Shown here: piece by piece, positions 46,718-57,368 of the stretch
Layout: every line of letters begins with the position of its first letter
How positions within the stretch are numbered: position 1 is the first letter of the stretch
Source of the DNA: Pyricularia pennisetigena
Taxonomy: Eukaryota > Ascomycota > Sordariomycetes > Magnaporthales > Pyriculariaceae
Length of the DNA stretch: 64,000 nucleotides
Assembly (NCBI RefSeq): GCF_004337985.1
Contig: NC_043740.1
Coordinates: forward strand, 1,469,200-1,533,199
Reading direction: 5' to 3'
Notes under the pieces: model-generated
Seen by the model: the letters and a program-made list of their open reading frames with translations, nothing else
What the model was told of the DNA's origin: nothing
Databases searched by the model: none
Program-made: the position numbers and the translations under genes

Positions 46718-49433
46718 TGTCTCTTTGTGTCTTGTGTTCTCCGTCTTGCAAATTGAGTTCCTTCCCGAAAAAAATAAAATTTTGCTTATCTCTACCGGGC
46801 TATAGATAGGTAAGGTAGATAGATAGGGGTGGTTCAGACGACATAGGATTCGAGATGGACTTGAGACAACGACCACAAAGGTAGGGGTGTAGCGTTTATC
46901 CACCGTTGGACTCGAGTCGCCAGCTCGGCAAGTAGTGCCGTGCAAAAAAAAAAAAAAAAAAAAGAGGGCAAGTAATAAATTGGTCCCAGCCTCGTCTAGC
47001 CTTGACCAGAGGGGAAAGACGGCGAACCCACTACACCAGAGGAGCAGAAAAGGAGAGGTAGCAAGTCAGTGCTCGTAGATTGGTGATCGGACAGGAATGA
47101 AGCAAGAGTCAGAAATGTCACAGACGAAGACTGGTCGCGGGAGTATAAACAGGATCAGGGGGAGCTAAACACTTATTCAGCTCCCCGAGGACTAGCATGC
47201 AAGGCATGTATGTATGGTCTGTTCACCCCCCACCTATGGGGGAGAAAAACACAAAAGAGACTAAGAAAATAATTAAAAGCAGAAAAACGGCAAGGACCCT
47301 GGAGATCACCGCCTTGGCCGACCTTGGACCCGACAGATGCAAGGCCATCAGTTGGAGTTTCCCAGCCTTGCCAACGAATGGGAAGGCCGATTGGAAAGAG
47401 GGGTTATAGGGGCGCCCATTCCTCCGAAAGGGGAATATTGGCGCTCTGGGGCGACAAAGAAATGGCGCACAGTAACGGCGCCTTCTAGACTGCTTAGCGT
47501 TCGGATTGGAGCACATTAGGTCTAGAGATCTGCATGTGGGTGTTGGGAAAAGTCTTGGTAGGTGTGCAAAGTGTGGTCACGGTGGTTGGGAAACTGGAGG
47601 GTGAGGAGGGGCGCTCCTTTTTTTCTTTTTGCCGCTATTTACCGGTGGCAATAGCTTGAAATCCAGACATTCTTGGTCTTCACCGACCCTGATGTGTTGT
47701 CCTATTCTAAAGCAACTTCATCGCGTTGAGATGCTGCAGAAGTTGGGAATTGACTTTCGATGATCTGGCGGTGAAAGAGGCATAGAAAAAGTGTTGCCTG
47801 AGTAGCAAACTGTCGAGACTAAGGTGACGATTCGGAGGCTATCTTAGTATAGAGGAACAGGGAGCAATCAAGAAGGGACATTGCGCTGCATGCGTTGGTT
47901 GGGATGAATTCGAGGTGGTAGGTCGGTGAGCTCCATCGTTCGAAGAGTTAGGGGCGCTAGATTCTAAAAATGGATCAACAGCAACGCTCTAGGCAGCACA
48001 GCACAGCACAGTTCGAGGTCCGTCGGCCACTGTAGCTCCGTATAATTTTGCCATAGTGGAGACGCTAACCAAATCGATTTATCAATCGACTCGCCGCCGA
48101 TGGCCGCTAGCAATGGGTATCTGAAGAAGAATGAAACAAAGGAGAAGAACTACAAACACGAATCGCCATTTACTAGTTTGGGGCCCTTATCCTGCCCGTA
48201 AAACAACGAGAACAACACGGTAACATTTGATCAATATCATCCCGCGCAACCCAAATCAACCCAGTACATGTTCCGGGGTTGCCCCCGGCTTGGCGGTCAT
48301 CTTTTGTCGGCTACCAGCGAAACTTTTGGCTCGGGAACAATCAACATTCCACAGTATTCCGTATTGTAGACACTTCTTGGTATGGTTCTGACCTGGAGCG
48401 GTGGCCAGGTTTTAGGTATGATGGCAAGCCGGGGTCAGAAAATAGGGACGCTTTATGGTTGGCAAGCCCCCAAATTACCTGCGAAAAATATAATATTAAA
48501 AAATTGAAATCACATATAGAAATTTTCGTTTTGATGTATTCATCACATGGTTATTTTATCTCCCATTTCAAAAAAAAGGAAACAAAAAAATTGAAAGCGA
48601 TTTGGGAGATTATTTGCAAATTCGCTCACATGTTTTACAGCGATATTGGTCCTGTGGCGTCCCTATTTTTGTGTCCCCGCCTGGGTGCGTAGCAGCCATT
48701 CAGCCAAGGACAGATAAGAGATGTGTGAGCTGAGGGTGGTTGGAACTCACTCGTGCCGCATAAGCGCGAAGAAAGAGAAAAAAAAAAAAAAAAAAAACAT
48801 ACACACATCACCAGCGACGCAGCATGGTGCTGCCAAGCTTCGTCACAGGACAAAAAAAGGCAAAGTTTATTCAATCACAAAACCAACTTCTTTAGGAGGA
48901 AGATCCATCACATACATGTAGCCGATTCAGGACAATAGTGATCGCGTAAACTCTCTTGGGCCAATCACAATATGAAAAGAACTGTACCAAAAATAAAGCG
49001 ATTCGGACTGCTTTCAAGTCTTCTCTGCCGAGACGTGCAACTGCCAGTATACCGGTACAGTAGTAGTAGTGGTCCAGATCTAAACAGGGGTCAGCAAAAC
49101 CTTCTGCGGCTGCGTTCACCTTGCCCCTTGTCTGCATATTTATTCATCATCCGCCTGATGATTGTGATGCATTTGGTGAATACACCTTAACTGCCCTGGG
49201 GCCTACCCACTTGGCTTGATCTCATAAACAGAACCACCGCCTCTCGAGTCGCCAGCCACGTTATGGCCTCAAAAGGGGCTGGGTGTTATATCAATTATGT
49301 AGCCAATTTGACTTGCTACCACTGGAGTCTTACAACATTTATTTTGTATATTGGTGTTATGGAAACATGTGCAAGACCTCGGCTTGTTCAAAGCAAGTCA
49401 CCCAAGGTAGGCATTAGCATACAGCAAGCTTCT
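46718..49433. other. Intergenic, 2EXR promoter to NMO 3' flank
   Basis: About 2.7 kb without a gene. It contains A20 at 46944-46963, A20 at 48778-48797 and the TIR-like element at 48428-48681. A Pol III A-box-like TGGTGTAGTGGG occurs near 47031 on the minus strand but no tRNA fold was found. Confidence 0.55.
48428..48681. mobile_element. Candidate short non-autonomous inverted-repeat element
   Basis: AT-rich segment of 254 bp between imperfect inverted arms, left 48428-48451 and right 48657-48681. The innermost 13 bases, AAAATAGGGACGC, match perfectly in inverted orientation; the outer part GCCGGGGTCAG pairs with GGCGGGGACAC with a few mismatches. The interior is A/T-rich and holds no transposase. 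A TA lies 9-10 bases outside each arm, but no target-site duplication was confirmed. It could be a MITE-like remnant of a DNA transposon, or a chance or RIP-affected inverted repeat. Confidence 0.45.
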
Positions 49434-50495
49434 TCATAACCTGCTCTTCTGCGTATCATCAAGGTAAGACCCGCCCAGCTTGATCATCTCGACTGCCTCG
49501 GCGACCATGGACCTAACAATGTCACCGGCCGGCTCCACCTTCTTGATGTTTCCCGCGACCTGACCCATCAGGTGCGGCAGATCAATCTCGACGCCCTGCT
49601 CAAAGTCGTGCTCGATGGGAACGATGCCCTTGTCACACAGCTCCTTGATGCGGTCGGGCCGCGCGTGCCACTGGCGGATGTAGTCGTTGACCTTCAACCT
49701 GAGCGGCCTCCCGCTCAGCACCAGGGTTCGGTCCGTGTCCTCGGGGTTGCAGTCAACGACGGCCTGCTTGTGCTCGTCGCTCGAGTTGGACTCGACGCTG
49801 GCCACGAACCGCGTGCCCACCCAGACGCCCGCGGCCCCTTGCATCAGGCTGCTCGCCAGACCACGGCCGTCAGCGATGCCGCCCGCCGCCACCACGATGG
49901 CGGGCTGCTTGCCGCCCAGCATCCTGGGCCGGTATCGCCGCGCCACGTCCACCACGGCCGGGATCAGCACGCTGTTTGCAATGTCGCCCGTGTGGCCGCC
50001 GCCCTCGCCGCCCTGCGGGCAGACCAGATCGACGCCCAGGTCCAGCGCCTTGACGGCGTGCTTAGGGTGGCCGACCATGTTCATGACGTAGATGCCGGCG
50101 GCGTGGAGGCGGTCGATGATGTGCTTGGGCGGCACGCCCACTGCCGACACGAACAGCTTCGCCCCAGACTCGATGGTGATGTCGATCAGCTCGTCTAGCT
50201 TGCCCCCAGTGTAGTCGTGGTTGGTCTTGCGCGCGTTTCCGCCCACCTGCGGCAGGGCCAGGTCGACGCCGAACGGCAGGTCGGGGGAGTCAAAGTTGGC
50301 CTTCATCTCGGCGATGATTTCGCGCAGCTGGTCCGGCGTGTACATGAAACCGCCAATGACACCGAGTCCACCTGCATTGGATACCGCCGCCGCGAGTTTG
50401 CCGCCCGACACGCGGGCCATGCCGGCGAGGACGATGGGGTGTTTTATCCCCAGGAGCTGGGTGAGCGGTGTTGTGATTGGGCCCTTTGCTGACAT
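49434..50495 (-). CDS. Nitronate monooxygenase-like flavoprotein with peroxisomal tail
   Basis: Intronless, 353 aa, a standard size for the 2-nitropropane dioxygenase/nitronate monooxygenase TIM-barrel family, which uses FMN to oxidise nitronates such as the fungal toxin 3-nitropropionate or side products of lipid and amino-acid metabolism. The start LLGIKHPIVLAGMARVSGGKLAAAVSNAGGLG is the family's first barrel strand. The flavin-site element GGEGGGHTGD carries the His usually implicated in catalysis (about residue 168). GGIADGRG and GVWVGTRF follow, typical of the phosphate-binding end. The last residues are SRL, a peroxisomal targeting signal 1. The leader carries a T42 tract (A42 on the sense strand), 20 nt before the ATG. 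Confidence 0.9.
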   Translation of the reverse strand: MSAKGPITTPLTQLLGIKHPIVLAGMARVSGGKLAAAVSNAGGLGVIGGFMYTPDQLREIIAEMKANFDSPDLPFGVDLALPQVGGNARKTNHDYTGGKLDELIDITIESGAKLFVSAVGVPPKHIIDRLHAAGIYVMNMVGHPKHAVKALDLGVDLVCPQGGEGGGHTGDIANSVLIPAVVDVARRYRPRMLGGKQPAIVVAAGGIADGRGLASSLMQGAAGVWVGTRFVASVESNSSDEHKQAVVDCNPEDTDRTLVLSGRPLRLKVNDYIRQWHARPDRIKELCDKGIVPIEHDFEQGVEIDLPHLMGQVAGNIKKVEPAGDIVRSMVAEAVEMIKLGGSYLDDTQKSRL

Positions 50496-50511
50496 TGTGT
50501 CTGGTTTTCTT

Positions 50512-50558
<47 letters not shown>

Positions 50559-51432
50559 TGGTTTTTCTTTTTACGGGAGCTGTCAAAGTAAAGAAAAAAA
50601 TACAAAGAGTAATCTGTCTTGGTACAGGTTGGAGCTGAGTGCCGAGCAGTTGAGCAATAACTTCGGACTGTCTAGGGAATGCTACTGGTCCCCAACGAGA
50701 TATGGCGATTAGAGTAAATGTGGATTTGCTACACAGAGAGCAGTCCGAATCATAAGATTCCTGCAGCAAGTGAAGTCAAAGTCTGGGAAAGAGGATGATA
50801 AAGCAAAAATAATAATAATGATAATATATATGTCGAGGCTCATTTCATGGTGATTGCACTGACATACCAATTGAGTGCTTGGCGATCCGGGGTAATTGTA
50901 ATGGGGCCTGGAAGTGCGGGGAAGATACCGAGGCTCTCCCATCTTGTGTTGGAGTGCCTTGTCCTCAAACGGAAGCGGACGTTCTGATCGTCCGTTCCTC
51001 CGTATCTGCCTCAGGTATTATCAAAATCAAAGGCTTTTTTCCCAACCCCTTGAGATTGATAGTATCGAGAACCGAGGCTATCGACAACAATCGCCAAATT
51101 GCAGCGCTTTCGGCTTGTTCATCCATAGTCTAGTTGTTGAAGTATTTTGTACGCTTAATGGGGGCTGCCACGAGATGTCGATGTTACATGCAGTTCGGTA
51201 CTGGGGGGTTTCGTCCATCTCCGAGCTTGCACTAGAATGGCCTGAATGCAAATAAAAATTAGCACAATAGGCCTGAGGCATGTACTAAATAGCACGGTGA
51301 TAAACTGACATCAACTGGATAAATCTTTTCTTTGATTAGATAATACAGCGCGGTGGCTATTGGTTTGTTGTACACATGGGTTAACTCATCCTCTAAGCAA
51401 TTCTGATTCTACGACCAGCTGCCACCTTGGTA
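50496..51432. other. NMO promoter and 3' flank of the 528-aa gene
   Basis: Less than 1 kb; includes the T42 tract. No gene seen. Confidence 0.6.
50516..50557 (+). repeat. T42 homopolymer in NMO leader
   Basis: Forty-two uninterrupted T, beginning 21 bases from the NMO start codon; on the sense strand this is a poly-A leader. Length may be imprecise. Confidence 0.9.
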
Positions 51433-53019
51433 TCATCGAAAGTTGGGCAGTTTCGCCGGAGTAAATCCGTCTGTTTCGTTTGGTTGTACCAGAGCTGGCA
51501 GGAGGTCCTCCCTTTGCGCTTTCAACCTCCCTTCACTCACTGTACTTGCGACGCCAGACCCAGATATATCAGAGGGGTCCGGAATATCGTCGAAACTTGC
51601 ATGCTTCCCTATCCCGGACGCCTTGACTTCTGGAGGAGCACCAAGGCCCCGTTCGACTGCTAAGTGATTTGCTGCCTTCCTCCTGAGCTCAACATCTTCG
51701 GCTTCTTCTCTCGCAGCCATCTGCTCTTCGTAACGAAGATCCTCGAGTGATTGTGTCATTGGATCTTCCACCAGAACCGCTTCTTCTTCTACAAGCGGAG
51801 CCTCCACAGATCCAAAGCTTGGCCGCTTCTGCAGTTGGACCGGAGACGATACAAGGGATACGTGGGAGTGGTTTGATGACGATGCGGTCGTCATCTCGGA
51901 TGCTATTGTCGTTCGTGAAACGCTGCGTGACATACCCTGTGCCTTGATGCTCGAGCCTGCGCGTCTCTTTCCTTTCTTACTACTGATTCGCGTCTTGCCG
52001 CTGCTTCTATCATCGACGCGATCAAGCGCTATCGTGAACTCGTCGTCAAGGGGTACCGCGTCCTCTTCCCCCTCGCCGTCACTGGGAAACAAATCCCCCC
52101 GCGACCTATATGAATCCGACGTTGCTCCCGAGCCGGCCGTGTTGCTCCGTTTCCTCGTCTTAGGATTGTATATCTCGTCGCCCGGCCGTTGTGGACTGTG
52201 TTGCCTAGATGAACGCCCGTATCCATTCTCCTTAGCATGGTTCGATGGAATATCGTCCCTGTTCCCATAGAAATCGCTGTCATCATCGGCCGCCCCCAAC
52301 AATGGTTCCTGTTCGCCGTCTGGCCCTGATTGACGATCTGCTCCCGGGTGGTCTCGTAGGTTTGCTGCACTTGGCTTGTATCGCAAAGTACCCCCAATCT
52401 TGAAGGGCAGCCTGCCTAAGAATCCGAAAGTCGAAGTGCTCGGTATTATCGTCGGGTCCTCCTGCACACTCTTTTTCCGCCTTGTCTGCTGGCCTCTGGT
52501 GCCGTAGCTCATCGACCTCTTACGCCGCGGCTGGTTCAGCACCTCACCATTCTGCCCGATCGACGCAACACCGCCGCCGTGCCTTCTCGCAGATCCCGTC
52601 CCCGCGAGTAACCTATCCCAATCAGCCCCGAGGATGCCGCCTGAACGGCCTGCCGATGACCCTTCTCCATACCCGGAGGAACTGGAACCTCCCATTCCAC
52701 TGTAATAGTTGTACCCGGCGAGGGCGTCATCATCATCATCCCAGTCATCATAAAAGTCGAAGCTGAACTCTGGTCTTGCCGAAGAGCGACGGGCGCCCCG
52801 CTCTCGTTCGCGAGCCCGACGCGCGCGCTCCTCGCTGTCACCGCCGAGACACAGGCCCGTGCACGCGTCCAGCGATTTGCTGACACCTGCGAAACATGGT
52901 TCGATGTAGCGGTGTTGAAATGACCATATTCCAGCGGCAGCATTTTCAGCTACGCCTTCGGCGTTGTGTGAGATCTGATTCCAGCGCTGGCGGAGCCGGG
53001 GGTCTTCGAGGAAGGCCAT
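51433..53019 (-). CDS. Unknown protein, 528 aa, largely disordered
   Basis: Intronless. I start at the ATG at 53019 because the structured part begins there: MAFLEDPRLRQRWNQISHNA then an amphipathic helix and a cysteine-bearing segment (IEPCFAGVSKSLDACTGLC, about 38-56), followed by an Arg/Glu-rich run. An acidic/aromatic stretch (FSFDFYDDWDDDDD) comes next. The remainder is low-complexity Ser/Gly/Arg with a short less disordered block, FGFLGRLPFKIGGTLRYKPS, and a Glu-rich helical segment near 440-470. No membrane span or catalytic motif. I do not recognise the family. The N-terminal cysteine pattern could be a lipid-modification or metal-binding site, but this is speculation. Confidence 0.75.
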   Translation of the reverse strand: MAFLEDPRLRQRWNQISHNAEGVAENAAAGIWSFQHRYIEPCFAGVSKSLDACTGLCLGGDSEERARRARERERGARRSSARPEFSFDFYDDWDDDDDALAGYNYYSGMGGSSSSGYGEGSSAGRSGGILGADWDRLLAGTGSARRHGGGVASIGQNGEVLNQPRRKRSMSYGTRGQQTRRKKSVQEDPTIIPSTSTFGFLGRLPFKIGGTLRYKPSAANLRDHPGADRQSGPDGEQEPLLGAADDDSDFYGNRDDIPSNHAKENGYGRSSRQHSPQRPGDEIYNPKTRKRSNTAGSGATSDSYRSRGDLFPSDGEGEEDAVPLDDEFTIALDRVDDRSSGKTRISSKKGKRRAGSSIKAQGMSRSVSRTTIASEMTTASSSNHSHVSLVSSPVQLQKRPSFGSVEAPLVEEEAVLVEDPMTQSLEDLRYEEQMAAREEAEDVELRRKAANHLAVERGLGAPPEVKASGIGKHASFDDIPDPSDISGSGVASTVSEGRLKAQREDLLPALVQPNETDGFTPAKLPNFR

Positions 53020-54697
53020 CTTTCTTCGTTCCCGTATATACGTTGTTTGTTCGATTGCAATTTGATGGCCTGAACGAACCCAGCCTGCCGCATGCAAAGT
53101 GCGCTCTTACTCGACCCAGGCTCCTGCCAATGATCCAGGTTCCGGTATGAAAAGCAATTTATTGAAAGTTTGATTCGCCTAGCTAGTAATCGAGATTCGG
53201 GCCCCAGCCCTTAGGATTGATCGTTTAGCGACAAATTGCCGCAGCGACATTGAGCGAATATGTTCGACTGTCGATAACGGGAGTAAATAGGTGTTTTTTG
53301 ATCGATTTGTGTATGGTTCCCCACGTAGGAAACGGAAGAAGGGCCCTTTGTGGTCGTAAGTCGACTGAAACCAACCAAGGATCAGGCGCGCAAGTTGAGA
53401 AAGCACTCTATCGGAGGGAAGTGGCTCGGTTGTATTACTCGATCGATTGTAGATGGTTAGAAAATGCAAAAGAACGCTCGCTAAATCAATTCGGAACAGA
53501 AACGGATGGCGGAGAACAAAGCCACGTTGACCAGCGTGTTAAAGCGGCGTCAGCGCGCTGTCGTGAATTGAACAAAGTCGGGATTTCGCTGCACGTCTTA
53601 CTGCGATAGCAACCCCAGTTCTAAATGCAGCACAGGTGCCGTGAAAGGGTATGCGTCGGGGTGCTGCCAAGCATGTTTTCGGTGATTGGGTTGCATCAGG
53701 CCCAGCCAATGACCTCATCCCATGGTAACTGCTATAACTGTTATCGACCCACTCTGAGCCAGTATGGCCATGAACCCTCCCCTTAGCGCGTTACGTAACA
53801 TCGCAGGCTGCTCTACTCTGTAGTGCCTCAATGTCAAGTTGTCAACCCTTTACCACAAGTAACACTTGTGCAATAGCCTGTCGTGTAACTCTCCAACGGT
53901 CTCTTTTCACTATCATTTGCTCGTAGCGAACTCTATTCGGATGATTGCATCAATTCAGAGATGCGAGCTATATTTGACTGGCTGACAGGCCATCGCACGT
54001 CGCATTTGAGTGTATTGTACTGTGAATGTGTTCAAGAAGGCTGAGGATTCTCCATGATTCCATCCACGAAAGTTTATTATCCCGTCCTCCAGTTCAACAT
54101 TGAATTTATGCTCATGACCAGCCCAGTCCTAGTGTTGATGCGTATGGGCCCCTAAAGATCGTGCTTTGCTGATAATATGCCGATGGTTATGTTCAGACTG
54201 TGTTTCTGTAGTCCGGACGAGGCTGTCACACTGCACACTCTGGACGCTTAAGACGCCTCTTTATGAGCTATCCACGGCTTCGTATTCACCATTCTTCCAT
54301 CTCAGTCGACTGGCAAATGTGAGTAGGCAACGATAGCTCCGATCAGGGTACTGTTGATTATCATGGTTGCCAAGTTTAGTCTACTAATTGCCGTTTCCAA
54401 GTGTCTAATAATGCAGAATCTGCGTAATGATTTGCACGTAGACTGCTTTCTAATGCCGAAGCCCATTCAGTGAACCCTTCCCTTGCTTCAGGCCGCATGA
54501 CGGGCCAACTGACGACTGTGCCGTCCACCTTTCGCCAGAGGCAATCGATCCGTAGAAGGAACCCGAAACCTCAGACCTACGCGTGAGAGCAGGCTACTCA
54601 AGATCTCTTCAAAGGCCCACCTAAATGTCAAGTAGATAGTTAAGAGCATCAGGGCCAGCGAAACCAAGATAAATATTGTACACTGAAGCGGGGTCTC
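53020..54697. other. Intergenic, 528-aa gene promoter and taxilin 3' flank
   Basis: About 1.7 kb. Frames of up to 119 aa (53250-53609) have no recognisable features. No repeats stand out. Confidence 0.55.
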
Positions 54698-56574
54698 CTA
54701 GCACCCGTTCGCGACGGGCGGGGGCGGAGGGCGCTCGGGGCCGAATTTCTGCGGCTCGGGCTGCGCCTCCTCCTCGGTAAGATCCTCATCGTAGTACTCG
54801 CCGTCCTCCTCACTGACGTCTTCATACTCCTCCTCGTACTCGCTCTCTTCACCCTCACCTTCCTCATCGCCCTCAGGGTAGCAGGGTTCGACGCTGTTGG
54901 CCAATCCACTCGGCGCGATCCCGCGACCTTGCTGCTGCATCTGCGTTATGATGCTCGTCAGCTTTTCCGTCTTCTTCCTGAGTTCCTCAAGCTCCTTGAG
55001 ATTTTTGGTGCGCTCGTCCGCCATCTTGAATATGTTCTGATTCATGGCTTCATGCTTCCTCTTGAGACTCTCGTTTTCCTTCTCCAGCTTCTTTGACTTC
55101 TTGGACATCTCCTCCATTTCCTTCCGAAATGTCAAGAAAAGGTCATTGCTATTGTTGAGCGTGTCCTCAACCTGGAAACAATGTTAGATCCTAGGACTCC
55201 AAGGCACACAACCGAAGGGATTTTCACAGGGGCCGGCCCACTGACTTGCTTGAACTTGTCAACGTACACGTTGAGCTGGGTCCGTAGTTCGCCTTCGGTC
55301 TTGGAAAAGGTCTGGATCTGCGCGTTGAGCTGCCTGGAGCGTCCCACTTCGGCCTCGGCTCGCTTCTTTTCCGCCTCGTATCTTGCCATGTTGTACTGCA
55401 CTTCGAGTTCCTTTGTGCGCATAAGCGAGTGGAAGTGGAGATCTCGAAGCTCATACTGCTCAATCAAAGTCTTGAAGCGTTGGCGGAACCTAGACAAACA
55501 TAAAGTTTAGCAATTTGGAAGTTGCAATGTGCTCAAGAAATTGAATAAAGAGTTACATGCAGGGTAGGGCACTGACAGTTCATCAAGCTCCATGTCTACC
55601 ATCTGCTTCTTGGGGTTGTCCTTCTCACTCTGGTAGTCGTCGAGTCGCTGGAGCAGACCAAGAAACTTTTCATCCCACGAGTTCTGATCCCGCAGTTGCT
55701 TATCGGCATATGCCTTGTTCTCGCTCTGTCGAGTAATAGTACGGTACATCATCAGCACTGAAGGCGACATGACCCAGTGGAGTATCACAACCAACCTTGA
55801 GCTTGTTGTTTTCTTTCTGAAGCTCCCGGCAGAGCTTCTCGAGTTTCTCCTTGAGGCCAACAGTCTTGGTGAGTTCAGTGCGGCTCTGGTCCTTTTCCTT
55901 CTGAAGCTGGTCACCCCGCTTTTTGTTCTTTAGGCTTTCCCGTTCGTGCCTCTTCATGTCGGCAAGCAGATCCGAACAACGCTTCGTCAGATGATCAATC
56001 TTTTGAAGGTTATCCATCTTGGCCGTTTGCGAGTTGAGCTCGCGATTTGCTTTCTTGACCTCCCGTTCTACATGACAACAGTCAGCAAAGCGACGTCTAC
56101 ATGCGTATAGAGAAATCTTTACACCAAGTCTTGCTATTCCGAACGGCTTCAACGGCCAACGCTGGAGACTTTGGGAGTTGAAATAAAATGCAAATGTCCC
56201 CTCATCATTCCCTCTGAAAGGAAGTAGTCTCTCTACAAGGGTCCTTTGGATCCGAAAGGGCCGGCGGCGCCACTGTGGGAAAGTAGTCACCAGGCAACTC
56301 AGTGAACCAGCGACGCATGGAGTCACGTACCAATCTCAATCTCCTGCTCCTTATCCCCTGCCTGGTCAAGCTCCAACTGGGAAATCCTGGCGGCGACGAG
56401 CTTGGAAGCCTCGTTCGAGTCGAGGGCCTTCTTCTTCGTTTTCTTGTTCAATTGGGGTGCTGCTGCTGCCGCAGCGGCCGGAACCGGCACGGCAGAGGGG
56501 GAGGTGCCGTTCGCCATGGCTGCCGGTCGCGAAGGTGCAGCGGTTTGAGTCGTTGCGGAGTTGACGGCAGACAT
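54698..56574 (-). CDS. Taxilin family coiled-coil protein
   Basis: Taxilins are long coiled-coil proteins that bind syntaxins and are linked to vesicle traffic. I assembled five exons: 56331-56574, 55796-56067, 55725-55577, 55489-55246 and 55171-54698, in phase, 460 aa. Supporting junctions: EQEIEI to EREVKKANREL, ENNKLK to SENKAYADKQ, MELDEL to FRQRFKTLIEQYELRD, and KFKQ to VEDTLNNSND, each with a branch-like site. The core from about 85 to 350 is a continuous coiled coil with the taxilin signature blocks KLCRELQKENNKL and FRQRF..LIEQYELR...HF. The N-terminus is Ala/Pro-rich; the C-terminus is an acidic stretch then a proline run. The first intron is long (263 nt) and donors of introns 2-4 are weaker than GTAAGT. 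Confidence 0.88.
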
Positions 56575-57368
56575 GACCCCGTCCAGGCCAGGAGAAGAAT
56601 GGATGCTCCGGCGCGATTTCGGTAGTGGGCATGCAGAGTTTTGTACAGGCGTACTTTTTTGTCGTCAGGAGAGGGGGGTCAAATTCAGGATGTAAGTGAT
56701 GCTGCTGGTCGACAGTCGCTGTGAATCATATCCTTGGTCAAGGAATACGGTGCATCGGGGTGCGGTATTCGGTGAGTTTGGGTTTGGTCGGGTCGGGATC
56801 GTGATAGCCTGGTCGATTTTGACGAGTGTAGTCGTATCGAATCAAAATGCGCGGCACACGAGAAAGGCAAGTCAGTTGGTTAGAGCACACACCAAACCTG
56901 CGTCGCAACCTCCACTACCAGAAAAGGTACGTAGCCAGCATGAGCGATTAAGGTGACCCACTCAGCGGGCTGCCAATTTCTGGTATGTGTCACGCCTGTT
57001 CGCCTCCCAAGTCAGTATTCAAGGATCTGTGGGCGCCACAGCGATAGCAAGGTACAAGAGATCTCATACCATCTGGGCGCTTGTGCTAGTACCCAGCCTA
57101 ACGTGGCAGGACCGGCCGGATGTATTGCACAGGCTCCACAGAAATCGGCAAAAGGTAGCAGATCCCTGCATGAAATATTTCTGGACTCTGGATCTCATGT
57201 CGCCATCCTGGAGCACGCGGGAAACTTTACAAACCCAAAGTCTTCGACGGGTGACTTGTTTTGTGAATCGCCAGGTCGGATGCTGTTGTTGTTTCCCGAC
57301 CTTGGAACACACATGAAGCACCGAGCCCTTAATACATATATATTTATTTCGAGGTAACGTTGACCACC
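56575..57368. promoter_or_regulatory. Divergent promoter interval taxilin / CYM1
   Basis: About 0.8 kb between start codons, no gene. A tRNA D-arm-like sequence near 56870 was examined and rejected. Confidence 0.5.

Noticed and set aside
46944..47046. Minus-strand A-box-like TGGTGTAGTGGG followed about 70 nt later by a T20 run that could end Pol III transcription
   Set aside because: No B-box (GGTTCGANNCC) at the right distance and no acceptor stem pairing, so a tRNA call is not supported.
53250..53609. 119-aa plus-strand frame between the 528-aa gene and taxilin
   Set aside because: No domain, signal or conserved pattern, and a minus-strand frame overlaps it; probably chance.
56868..56910. 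Sequence TCAGTTGGTTAGAGC resembling a tRNA D-arm
   Set aside because: The D-stem does not pair, and no anticodon arm or T-arm follows.
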